A program made the position numbers and the translations under genes. A DNA stretch of 12,770 nt from JAQTTT01 sp964565435 (GTDB taxonomy: Archaea > Nanobdellota > Nanobdellia > Tiddalikarchaeales > Tiddalikarchaeaceae), in the NCBI GenBank assembly GCA_964565435.1, contig CAZMEY010000020.1:1-12770 (forward strand). Reading direction: 5' to 3'. The notes beneath the pieces were generated by a model that did not search any database, was not told the DNA's origin, and worked only from the letters and a program-made list of their open reading frames with translations. Positions 1 through 6,650 of the stretch are shown here, one piece after another (within the stretch, counting starts at the first letter, position 1; every line of letters starts with the position of its first letter).

Positions 1-688
1 ATTCTTTTTTGAAATAATGCCTTGCAACCCATAAAGCAACAACTCCTTGGTCAACTTTGCCCATTTGCCATGGGCCAGTTATTACTCCACATCTATTGAT
101 TATTGCTTTTAATCCATAAATATCTTCATATTCCATTATCAATAATTCTGAGCATAGCTTTGTTGCTCCATATAGGGACCTTGCTTTATTTAAAGGAAAA
201 TTTTCATCTATTCCTTTTATAGAAACACCGTCAATTTTTTGATTGTTTTTTAATTCAAATTTTGATTCGTTTTCTTCAAATTCAAGGGAATTGATTATTT
301 CTGTGGGATAAACCCTGCTTGTTGATAAAAATATAAGTTTGGCATTTTTTTTCCTGCATTCTTCCAGGCAATTTATTGTTCCCAAAAGGTTGGTGTTAAG
401 CAGATAAGAAGGTGATGAATCAATCCCTGCTAAAACTGATGGCTCTGCTGAGCATTCAATCATTACATCAAAGTTAGGTATTTGCTCAAAATCCTCTTTA
501 TTTCTAATATCTCCATGGATAAATTCTATCCCTTTTTCTTTTATTCTTTCAATGTTAAGCTCTGAGCCCATCCTTTTAAGATTATCAAAACAGATTATTT
601 CAAATAAAGGGTTTTTTTCCTTAAGCATTACTGCAAGATTTGAGCCCACAAATCCTGCGCCTCCAGTAATCAATATTTTATTGCTCAT
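1..688 (-). CDS. Extended SDR nucleotide-sugar epimerase, CDP-paratose-2-epimerase-like (3' end outside window)
   Basis: Reading the minus strand from the ATG at 688 gives 229 uninterrupted codons to the window edge, so the C-terminal part is missing. The protein begins MSNKILITGGAGFVGSN, with the NAD(P)-binding GxxGxxG glycines at residues 9-15. The SDR catalytic pair Y173-x3-K177 lies in SLYGATK, and S-T-S is at 132-134. The stretch around residues 198-227 (NRCGVITGPWQMGKVDQG, then LWVARHYF) is, from memory, typical of the CDP-paratose-2-epimerase-like branch, which epimerises or otherwise edits NDP-activated sugars in the cytosol. The start lies inside the end of the preceding SDR gene (11-base overlap), so the two are surely co-transcribed and probably translationally coupled; GAGATGA just before the ATG is a weak ribosome-binding site. 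The SDR fold is certain, the exact substrate is not. Confidence 0.9.
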   Translation of the reverse strand, partial: MSNKILITGGAGFVGSNLAVMLKEKNPLFEIICFDNLKRMGSELNIERIKEKGIEFIHGDIRNKEDFEQIPNFDVMIECSAEPSVLAGIDSSPSYLLNTNLLGTINCLEECRKKNAKLIFLSTSRVYPTEIINSLEFEENESKFELKNNQKIDGVSIKGIDENFPLNKARSLYGATKLCSELLIMEYEDIYGLKAIINRCGVITGPWQMGKVDQGVVALWVARHYFKKE

Positions 689-1742
689 TTTTCATCTCAA
701 AATCAACTATTTCTTTTATTATGTCCTTTATTGAATATTTATAATTCCATTGAGGATAATCTTTTTTGAATTTTGTGACATCAGAAATATACCATATATG
801 GTCTCCTTCCCTTGGCTTTTCTTCATAATTAATTATTGCTTTTTTGCCGCTTAATTTCTCGATTATTTCAATGGCTTCCAGCATGGAAATGTTGGAATGC
901 CTTGAACCTCCCATATTATAAACCTCTCCAAATTTCGGATTTTTTGCAAAATTGTCAAAAGCATTGATTAAATCATATGAATGTATATTATCCCTTACTT
1001 GCTTGCCTTTGTATCCTATTATTGTGTAAGGCTTTTCGTGGACAATGCATTTAACTAGATATGACAAAAATCCATGAAGCTTGGTTCCTGAATGGCAAGG
1101 TCCTGTAAGGCATCCTCCCCTGAAAACTCCTGTTTTAAGCCCGAAATATTTTCCATATTCTTGCACCAATAAATCCGCTGCAGCTTTTGATGCTCCAAAT
1201 AAGCTGTGTTTTGAATTGTCAATACTCATTGACTCATCAATGCCTTCTTTTGAAAATTTATGGTTAGAATCAATTTCATATCTTGTTTCTTTTTCAACTA
1301 ATGGCAATTTATTAGGAGTGTCGCCGTAAACCTTGTTTGTTGAAGTAAATATAAAAACACCTGCGGGGGAATATTTTCTGAAATTTTCAAGCATATTCAA
1401 TGTTCCATTTGCATTTACTTCAAAATCAGTGAAAGGCTCTTTTGCAGCCCAATCATGCGAAGGCTGGGCAGCAGTGTGTATTATTATGTCAAAGGGGGCT
1501 TCTTCTTTAAATAATCCCTCCATTTTTTCTTTATCTCTAATATCAATAGAATAATGCCTATAATTATCTTTGAATTCATATTTTATTTTATCATTATTTT
1601 TTTTAGTGCTTGCGTCTTGCCCAAAATAATAAGCCCTCATATCATTATCTATTCCAATAACAACGAATCCTTTTTTTGCATAAAATTTAACTGCTTCTGA
1701 GCCAATAAGTCCTCCAGAGCCAGTGATTAATATTTTTGGCAT
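678..1742 (-). CDS. Extended SDR nucleotide-sugar epimerase/dehydratase with Phe at the catalytic Tyr position
   Basis: A complete 354-residue protein, a normal length for extended SDRs. It starts MPKILITGSGGLIGS with the GxxGxxG glycines at 8, 11 and 14. An HTAAQPS segment (89-95) and STNKVYG (134-140) are typical of UDP/CDP-sugar epimerases, and the C-terminal half has GKQVRDNIHSYD, the nucleotide-sugar binding region of CDP-paratose-2-epimerase-like enzymes. The usual YxxxK motif reads SLFGASK, so F182 replaces the catalytic tyrosine while K186 is kept. I recall SLFGASK as common in this particular subfamily, so it is probably not a local mutation. It is the first gene of a two-gene minus-strand unit, overlapping the next SDR by 11 bases. 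The ATG at 1742 is favoured by a TATA-like box centred about 24 bases upstream. Its job is probably making an unusual sugar for surface glycans together with the second SDR. Confidence 0.92.
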   Translation of the reverse strand: MPKILITGSGGLIGSEAVKFYAKKGFVVIGIDNDMRAYYFGQDASTKKNNDKIKYEFKDNYRHYSIDIRDKEKMEGLFKEEAPFDIIIHTAAQPSHDWAAKEPFTDFEVNANGTLNMLENFRKYSPAGVFIFTSTNKVYGDTPNKLPLVEKETRYEIDSNHKFSKEGIDESMSIDNSKHSLFGASKAAADLLVQEYGKYFGLKTGVFRGGCLTGPCHSGTKLHGFLSYLVKCIVHEKPYTIIGYKGKQVRDNIHSYDLINAFDNFAKNPKFGEVYNMGGSRHSNISMLEAIEIIEKLSGKKAIINYEEKPREGDHIWYISDVTKFKKDYPQWNYKYSIKDIIKEIVDFEMKNEQ

Positions 1743-1762
1743 ATATTTTTAGTAATAATCAA

Positions 1763-1770
1763 TATTTAAA
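1763..1770 (-). promoter_or_regulatory. TATA-like box for the SDR operon
   Basis: On the minus strand this reads TTTAAATA and is centred about 24 bases upstream of the ATG at 1742. That is the usual TATA-to-transcription-start distance in archaea, so the mRNA would be leaderless or nearly so. A TATTACT half-site (minus strand, 1757-1751) lies five bases downstream of the box. Confidence 0.65.
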
Positions 1771-1811
1771 TAATTATCTTAAAATTTTTTTAATTACACA
1801 AAATGAATAAT

Positions 1812-1821
1812 TTTATAAATA
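1812..1821 (+). promoter_or_regulatory. TATA-like box for the nucleotidyltransferase-mutase operon
   Basis: TTTATAAATA is centred about 26 bases before the ATG at 1843, implying a leaderless transcript. The same ten bases recur at 5370-5379, again about 27 bases before a nucleotidyltransferase start. Confidence 0.7.
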
Positions 1822-1823
1822 AG

Positions 1824-1838
1824 TATTACTAAGTAATA
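1824..1838. promoter_or_regulatory. Perfect 7-1-7 inverted repeat, candidate operator
   Basis: TATTACT, a single A, then AGTAATA form a perfect dyad between the TATA-like box and the start codon of the RHH-nucleotidyltransferase gene, where a bound protein would block polymerase. A further copy of the half-site lies at 1751-1757, in the same orientation and position relative to the divergent SDR promoter. Ribbon-helix-helix proteins typically bind such short repeated half-sites as dimers, and the gene immediately downstream encodes one. Binding itself is inferred. A dyad of this size is expected about once or twice by chance in 13 kb this AT-rich; its position is what makes it notable. Confidence 0.5.
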
Positions 1839-1842
1839 TGTT

Positions 1843-2688
1843 ATGATTAATCGTGAGCATATTTCGTTGACTATTGATAAGGGCATCTTGTCAGAGATTG
1901 ACAAACTTATTGATGGGAATAATATCAGGAACAGAAGCCATGCTTTTGAGGTCTTGCTTTCAAGGGTTATTGATACCAAGAAAGTCAAAAAAGCATTCAT
2001 ATTGGCTGGAGGCAAAGGCACAAGGCTTAGACCAATAACTTATGAAATACCTAAGCCAATGGTTTTGATTCATGGCAGGCCGTTATTGGAGCATACCATT
2101 AACCTGCTGAAAAAGAATGATATAAGGGATATAATCTTGTCAATTGGTTATATGGGTGAGAAGATAAAGGAGTATTTTGGCAATGGTTCAAAATTAGGGG
2201 TTAATATTAATTATGTTGAGGAAAATGAGCCAACTGGCACTGCAGGGGCTTTAAGGCTTGCAAAGCCTTTGCTCAGTAATTGCAATTTTATAATGATTAA
2301 TGGGGATAACCTTTACAAGATTGATTACCCTGAAATGATTCAGGCTTCCCTTAATAATGGGGCGGTGGCAACTATTGCTTTGACAACTGTTTCTGATCCT
2401 TCAAAATTTGGGGTTGCAAAGATGAAAGGGACAAAGATTGTTGATTTTGTTGAAAAGCCAAAAATTGATGAAGCGCCGTCAAATTTGATTAATGCTGGGA
2501 TTTACATCTTTACTCCAAAAGTCTTTGACTACATTCCGGACAAGCATTTTTCAATGATTGAAACAGAGGTCTTTCCAAAGTTAATAGCTGATGAGCAATT
2601 CTATGGCTATGTAATGGAGGGCCAGTGGCTTCCTGCAGGGACTTTGGAGGAATATGAGCAGGCAATAAAGGAGTGGAAGGATGAATGA
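1843..2688 (+). CDS. Sugar-1-phosphate nucleotidyltransferase with N-terminal ribbon-helix-helix domain
   Basis: This 281-residue protein has two parts. Residues 5-43 fit a ribbon-helix-helix DNA-binding domain: a short strand (HISLTID), a helix (about 13-24), a turn, then a second helix starting NRSHAFEVLL. From about residue 49 it is a Rossmann-like nucleotidyltransferase of the RmlA/GMP-pyrophosphorylase superfamily. The signature LAGGKGTRLRP is at 54-64 with K71-P72, the metal aspartate is D155 in NGDN, and the sugar-phosphate lysine is K205 in VEKP. Such enzymes join NTP and sugar-1-phosphate to NDP-sugar plus pyrophosphate. The usual W-x-D-x-G-T motif reads WLPAGT (262-267), so the second metal-binding aspartate is absent. 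The start is fixed by the upstream TATA-like box and by the in-frame RHH domain. The stop overlaps the next gene's start as ATGA. It could be an enzyme that regulates its own operon or a regulator that only senses sugar nucleotides; the nucleotide and sugar are unknown. Confidence 0.93.
   Translation: MINREHISLTIDKGILSEIDKLIDGNNIRNRSHAFEVLLSRVIDTKKVKKAFILAGGKGTRLRPITYEIPKPMVLIHGRPLLEHTINLLKKNDIRDIILSIGYMGEKIKEYFGNGSKLGVNINYVEENEPTGTAGALRLAKPLLSNCNFIMINGDNLYKIDYPEMIQASLNNGAVATIALTTVSDPSKFGVAKMKGTKIVDFVEKPKIDEAPSNLINAGIYIFTPKVFDYIPDKHFSMIETEVFPKLIADEQFYGYVMEGQWLPAGTLEEYEQAIKEWKDE
2668..2676 (+). promoter_or_regulatory. Ribosome binding site for the first mutase
   Basis: AAGGAGTGG, close to the archaeal Shine-Dalgarno AGGAGGTGA, ends eight bases before the ATG at 2685. 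It supports internal initiation at the ATGA overlap rather than a separate transcript. Confidence 0.55.
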
Positions 2689-4004
2689 CAATATTCAAGG
2701 CGTATGATATTAGGGGCAAATATCCAACTGAAATAAATGGAGAAATTTCAGGAAAAATAGCAAAAGCATTCTGCCAATTAATAAAACCAAAAACAATAGT
2801 TGTGGGAAGGGACATGAGAATTGGTTCTGAAAACATAAGCAATGAATTAATTAAATCCTTAGTAAACCAAGGAATAAAAGTGATTAATGTAGGGTTAGTG
2901 AGCACTCCAATTTTTTACTTTGCAGTAAATTATCTAAACACAGATGCAGGATTAATGATAACAGCATCGCATAACCCAAAAGAATACAATGGATTAAAAT
3001 TAGTAAAAGAACAAGCCAAACCAATACATTATGATAATGGAATAAAAGAAATAGAAGAATTATTCTTAAAAAATGAATTTCAAGAATCAGAAATTAAAGG
3101 AATAGAAATTAAAAAAGACATAAAAAATGAATATTTAGAATATATTAAAAATTTAGCTCCAAAAACAATAAAGAAATTCAAAATCGTTGCAGACTATGGT
3201 AATGGAATGAATGCAATCACAACAAAAGAATTATTGCAATCAATTGGAATTGAATTGATAAATATGTATGATCAAATTGATGGTTCATTTCCAAACCATG
3301 AAGCAAATCCACTAAAATCTGAAAACGTTGCTGATTTGCAAAAAAGAGTAATAAAAGAACAAGCAGATTTTGGATTAGCATTTGATGGAGATGGAGATAG
3401 AATGGTAATAATTGACGAAACAGGAGACATAATAAGCGGAGACATGACAACCGCATTAATATCAAAAGAAATACTTACTAATTCAAAAGAAAAAATATTA
3501 TTTGACCTAAGGAGCTCAAAAGCAGTGACAGAATTAATTAAAGAAAATGGAGGAACGCCAATGCTTACAAGAGTTGGCCATTCATTCATAAAAGAGCAAA
3601 TGAGAAATGAAAACATTTGCTTTGCAGGAGAACTATCAGGACATTTTTTCTTCAGAGAAAACTTTTTCACAGACTCAGCAGATTTAGCAATACTAAAAGT
3701 ATTAAGCTTAGTTTCAAAACAAGACAAAAAAATGTCAGAATTAATAAAAGAAATAAAAAAATATTACCATTCAGGAGAAATAAACAAGGAAATAAAAAAT
3801 AAAGATGAAATTTTTGAAAGGCTAAGAAAAAAATACTCTAATCTAGAGCTTTTGACAATTGACGGACTAACCTTTCAAGACAAGGACTACTGGTTCAATG
3901 TAAGAGCATCAAATACTGAGCCATTAATTAGGCTTACAGTTGAAGCAGACACAAAAGAAAAAATGCAGCAAAAAGTAAAAGAGATACAAGAATTATTGTA
4001 TTAA
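2685..4004 (+). CDS. Phosphohexomutase (phosphomannomutase/phosphoglucomutase)
   Basis: A 439-residue alpha-D-phosphohexomutase that interconverts hexose-6-phosphate and hexose-1-phosphate. All four active-site elements are intact: the phosphoserine loop TASHNP (93-98, S95), the metal loop DGDGDR (234-239), the sugar-specificity motif GELSGH (315-320) and the phosphate-binding RASNTEPLIRL (407-417). Glu-x-Ser in the third element is typical of phosphomannomutase/phosphoglucomutase enzymes. It overlaps the RHH-nucleotidyltransferase by ATGA, so it likely supplies that protein's sugar-1-phosphate. Most of the gene is unusually A-rich and dominated by AAA, ATA and TTA codons, unlike the genes on either side. 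Its last 100 bases return to neighbour-like codons and share a nearly identical stretch with the second mutase. Mannose and glucose substrates cannot be told apart from sequence. Confidence 0.95.
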   Translation: MTIFKAYDIRGKYPTEINGEISGKIAKAFCQLIKPKTIVVGRDMRIGSENISNELIKSLVNQGIKVINVGLVSTPIFYFAVNYLNTDAGLMITASHNPKEYNGLKLVKEQAKPIHYDNGIKEIEELFLKNEFQESEIKGIEIKKDIKNEYLEYIKNLAPKTIKKFKIVADYGNGMNAITTKELLQSIGIELINMYDQIDGSFPNHEANPLKSENVADLQKRVIKEQADFGLAFDGDGDRMVIIDETGDIISGDMTTALISKEILTNSKEKILFDLRSSKAVTELIKENGGTPMLTRVGHSFIKEQMRNENICFAGELSGHFFFRENFFTDSADLAILKVLSLVSKQDKKMSELIKEIKKYYHSGEINKEIKNKDEIFERLRKKYSNLELLTIDGLTFQDKDYWFNVRASNTEPLIRLTVEADTKEKMQQKVKEIQELLY

Positions 4005-4010
4005 CTTAAT

Positions 4011-4020
4011 TTTTTAAATA
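4011..4020 (+). promoter_or_regulatory. TATA-like box for the second mutase operon
   Basis: TTTTTAAATA in the 36-base gap is centred about 25 bases before the ATG at 4041, predicting a leaderless mRNA and separate control from the upstream cassette. No inverted repeat like that at 1824-1838 was seen here. Confidence 0.65.
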
Positions 4021-4040
4021 GCAAAGAATAATCCATAATT

Positions 4041-5405
4041 ATGAATAACCCATTCAAAGCTTATGATGTAAGAGGAATATTTAACAAAGAGTTTTTCCCT
4101 GAGGATTTTTTTAGGATAGCTTTGTCTTATGCTGATTTGATTAGGCAAAAGGCATGCATTGCCTATGATTCCAGGACTTCTTCCCCCATACTTAAAGAGT
4201 CTTTCATTAATGGATTTGTTTCAGCAGGATATGATATTATTGATTTGGGAATGCTTCCTACGCCAGTCGCCAATTATTATGCCTTGGATCACAAGATTGA
4301 GTGCGTAATGATTACTGGAAGCCACACTCCAAAAGAATATAATGGCATAAAATTCTTTGATAAAAGGGGAGTTGTCTATAATGACAGGCTTAAAGAAATT
4401 GAAAAAAAATATTTATCCAATGATTTTAAAAGGGCTAACTTTGAGGAGCTTGGGAAAAAATCAAGAGATGAAAAAGCCATTTTGGAATATGCTGAAAACA
4501 TTAAATCAAAAATCAATTTGGCAAAAAAATTGAAAGTAATCCTTGACCATGGCAATGGAGCAAGCGGATTGGTTGCCCCTAAAGTGATGAAAGATATTGG
4601 GTGCGAAGTGATTAATATAAGCTTGGAGCCCAATGGATTATTCCCAAATAGGGAGCCTGAGCCTTGCCAAAATAATCTGAAATTTTTGCAAAAAAGGGTT
4701 ATTGAGGAAAAAGCGGATTTTGGATGCGCATTTGACGGCGACGCTGACAGAAGCGTGTTCGTTGATGATTTGGGGAGGATTATTGACGGAAGCAAAATGA
4801 CGGCAATCTTTGCAAAGCATTACTTGGAAAAAAACAAGAATTCATATATTGTTGCAAGCATTGACATGTCAAGCGCTGTAAAAAAAGTGGTTGAGGATAA
4901 TGGGGGAATAATAGTTTGGTGCCCTGTTGGAATGAAAAATATAGAAAAAGGGCTTGTTGACAACAAAGCAATGATGGCAGGAGAGGTCAGCAGCCATTTT
5001 TACTTAAATGAGTTCTATCCTTTCAGCGATGGAATATTGTCATGCGCAAAGATTGCGCAAATTCTAAGCCAGTCAGGGGATGAATTTTCAAAAATGGTTG
5101 ATAGCTTGCCAGAATATAAGATAAAGCATTCCAAATATTCATGCTTAAGCCATGAATCAAAATTCAAGGCATTTAAAGCGCTTTTATCAGAGCTTAGAAA
5201 AAAATATGAATTGAATGAATGCGACGGCGCAAAGTTCTTTTTGAACCAAACTGATTGGGTGCTTATAAGACCATCAAACACTGAGCCATTAATTAGGCTT
5301 ACAATTGAAGCTGAAAACAATGAATTGCTGGAGAAATATTTTGGCGAATTTGAAGGGCTCATAAAGAGATTTATAAATAAAGGGCAGGAAGTGATTAATC
5401 AATGA
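4041..5405 (+). CDS. Phosphohexomutase paralogue with altered active-site loops
   Basis: A 454-residue paralogue of the preceding mutase, with the same family layout. The phosphoserine loop reads TGSHTP (92-97, S94) instead of TASHNP, so the serine is kept and the usual asparagine is threonine. The metal loop DGDADR (232-237) is intact. The sugar-specificity motif reads GEVSSH (314-319) rather than the common GEMSGH type. The phosphate-binding segment RPSNTEPLIRL spans 410-420. These changes suggest a different sugar preference from the first mutase, not loss of activity. It starts a new unit behind its own TATA-like box and ends by an ATGA overlap with the LbH-type nucleotidyltransferase, the mirror image of the upstream cassette. 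An ordinary archaeal phosphomannomutase/phosphoglucomutase role in making GDP-mannose or a related NDP-sugar is likely. Confidence 0.94.
   Translation: MNNPFKAYDVRGIFNKEFFPEDFFRIALSYADLIRQKACIAYDSRTSSPILKESFINGFVSAGYDIIDLGMLPTPVANYYALDHKIECVMITGSHTPKEYNGIKFFDKRGVVYNDRLKEIEKKYLSNDFKRANFEELGKKSRDEKAILEYAENIKSKINLAKKLKVILDHGNGASGLVAPKVMKDIGCEVINISLEPNGLFPNREPEPCQNNLKFLQKRVIEEKADFGCAFDGDADRSVFVDDLGRIIDGSKMTAIFAKHYLEKNKNSYIVASIDMSSAVKKVVEDNGGIIVWCPVGMKNIEKGLVDNKAMMAGEVSSHFYLNEFYPFSDGILSCAKIAQILSQSGDEFSKMVDSLPEYKIKHSKYSCLSHESKFKAFKALLSELRKKYELNECDGAKFFLNQTDWVLIRPSNTEPLIRLTIEAENNELLEKYFGEFEGLIKRFINKGQEVINQ
5370..5379 (+). promoter_or_regulatory. Possible internal TATA box for the LbH nucleotidyltransferase
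   Basis: TTTATAAATA, identical to the box at 1812-1821, lies within the last codons of the mutase and is centred about 27 bases before the ATG at 5402. It could allow independent leaderless expression of the downstream gene. Since it also encodes Phe-Ile-Asn, chance is possible. Confidence 0.35.
5386..5395 (+). promoter_or_regulatory. Strong Shine-Dalgarno site for the LbH nucleotidyltransferase
   Basis: AGGAAGTGAT differs by one base from AGGAGGTGAT, the full complement of the 16S rRNA tail, and ends six bases before the ATG at 5402. It favours this start and coupled translation from the mutase mRNA. Confidence 0.65.
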
Positions 5406-6649
5406 AAGCATTGATACTTGCAGGAGGGTATGGCACAAGGCTTTTGCCGCTCACTTTGAGAACTCCAAAAGGCATATTGCCTGTTGCAGGAACAACTTTG
5501 ATAGAGATGGCGCTAAAAGAGCTTGAAAAATTGAAGATTGAAAAAGTTATATTATCTTTAAACAAAAACCAGCAGAAAGTCAAGGATTTCTTGGATGAAA
5601 ATTATAAAGGGCTAAAAATTGAGTATTTATTTGAAGAGTCAAAAAAAGATTCAGACAAAATGGGGGCAATAGGCGCACTCGCAAATATTATCAAAAAATT
5701 CGGCGCTGATGATTATATTATACTTGGCTCAGACAATTATATTAAAGGCCTTGATTATGAAAAAATGCTTAACCAGCATTTGGAAAAAAAAGCTGATGCC
5801 ACAATTGCGCTCTATGAGCTTCATGACATGTCAAAAGTTTCATATTATGGAATAGCTGTTCTTGGAAGCGATAAAATGATAACCTATTTTCAGGAAAAGC
5901 CGAAAGTTGAGGAAGCTAATTCAAAATTGGCGTCAACCTTCAATTATTTGATAACAAAAAATTTCAGCAAAAAAGTTCTGGATTATGTTGCATTAAAGAT
6001 AAAAGAAGGCAAAAAGCCGGATAATGTTGGAGACTTATGGGAACATTACCTTAAAGATTCAAAAATCTTCGGTTTTGAATTCAGCGGGGAATGGGGGGAT
6101 TTAGGAAAGCCGCTTCCTTATATTGAAATAAACCATAAGGCGTTAAACTCGATTAAAAGGGATATTTCAAGAGAATCGGAATATGGCGCAAATGTAAAGA
6201 TTTCAGGCAATGTAATAATCAAAAAAGGCTGCAAAATAAAAGACAATGCAATAATAATAGGCCCATGCTTTATTGATGAAAAGGTGACAATAGGCGAGAA
6301 TTCAATAGTCGGCCCATACACAACAATACTCCATGATACAATAATAGGCAAAGACAATATTGTCAATGGCTCAATACTTTTTGAAAAAATAAAAACAAAA
6401 GAAGGGGTCAAAATAACAAGGGCTTTGATTGACGGCGGCTGCGAAATATGCGAAAACAACAAGATTGAGGAGCAGGCAATGATAGGGTTCTCATGCGTGA
6501 TAGAGAAAGATTCTCAGGTATTATACAACACCAAGCTCTGGCCATTTTTGACAATAGGCAAGGATTCAACTATTAACGGAGCAATCAATTATGAGATAGA
6601 TTACATGATTTTTGAACCAAGGATAAAAAATTCAAAATATTGGAAATGA
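5402..6649 (+). CDS. Sugar-1-phosphate nucleotidyltransferase with C-terminal left-handed beta-helix
   Basis: A 415-residue protein of the two-domain GMPPB/ADP-glucose-pyrophosphorylase type. The N-terminal nucleotidyltransferase domain has LAGGYGTRLLP with T21-P22-K23, a GSDNY segment giving the first metal aspartate (D111), the sugar-phosphate lysine K166 in QEKPK, and WGDLG (231-235) supplying the second metal aspartate D233. From about 262 to 400, short isoleucine/valine-rich repeats with regularly spaced glycines (for example VKISGNVIIKKGCKI) form a hexapeptide left-handed beta-helix. In this family that domain mediates oligomerisation or allosteric control and sometimes acts as an acyltransferase. 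The reaction is NTP plus sugar-1-phosphate to NDP-sugar. It is coupled to the upstream mutase by an ATGA overlap with a strong ribosome-binding site. The likely product is GDP-mannose, dTDP-/UDP-glucose or similar; this cannot be decided here. Its 3' end is one base from the convergent glycosyltransferase. Confidence 0.93.
   Translation: MKALILAGGYGTRLLPLTLRTPKGILPVAGTTLIEMALKELEKLKIEKVILSLNKNQQKVKDFLDENYKGLKIEYLFEESKKDSDKMGAIGALANIIKKFGADDYIILGSDNYIKGLDYEKMLNQHLEKKADATIALYELHDMSKVSYYGIAVLGSDKMITYFQEKPKVEEANSKLASTFNYLITKNFSKKVLDYVALKIKEGKKPDNVGDLWEHYLKDSKIFGFEFSGEWGDLGKPLPYIEINHKALNSIKRDISRESEYGANVKISGNVIIKKGCKIKDNAIIIGPCFIDEKVTIGENSIVGPYTTILHDTIIGKDNIVNGSILFEKIKTKEGVKITRALIDGGCEICENNKIEEQAMIGFSCVIEKDSQVLYNTKLWPFLTIGKDSTINGAINYEIDYMIFEPRIKNSKYWK
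6625..6630 (-). terminator. Possible T-run terminator for the glycosyltransferase transcript
   Basis: The minus strand reads TTTTTT about 20 bases past the glycosyltransferase stop. Archaeal termination uses U-rich tracts, and with only one base between the convergent genes any terminator must lie inside the opposing gene. Confidence 0.25.
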
Positions 6650-6650
6650 T

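Noticed and set aside
1972..2688. Later start that would remove the RHH region from the nucleotidyltransferase
   Set aside because: No ATG occurs at the domain boundary, the RHH residues are in frame and promoter spacing fits the ATG at 1843.
2510..2905. Minus-strand open frame across the nucleotidyltransferase/mutase junction
   Set aside because: It is antisense to two clearly recognised genes, has no family resemblance and no promoter; it is a shadow frame.
3272..3727. Minus-strand open frame of 151 codons inside the first mutase
   Set aside because: Its serine/phenylalanine-rich sequence is the reverse of the A-rich mutase codons; the plus-strand gene explains the region.
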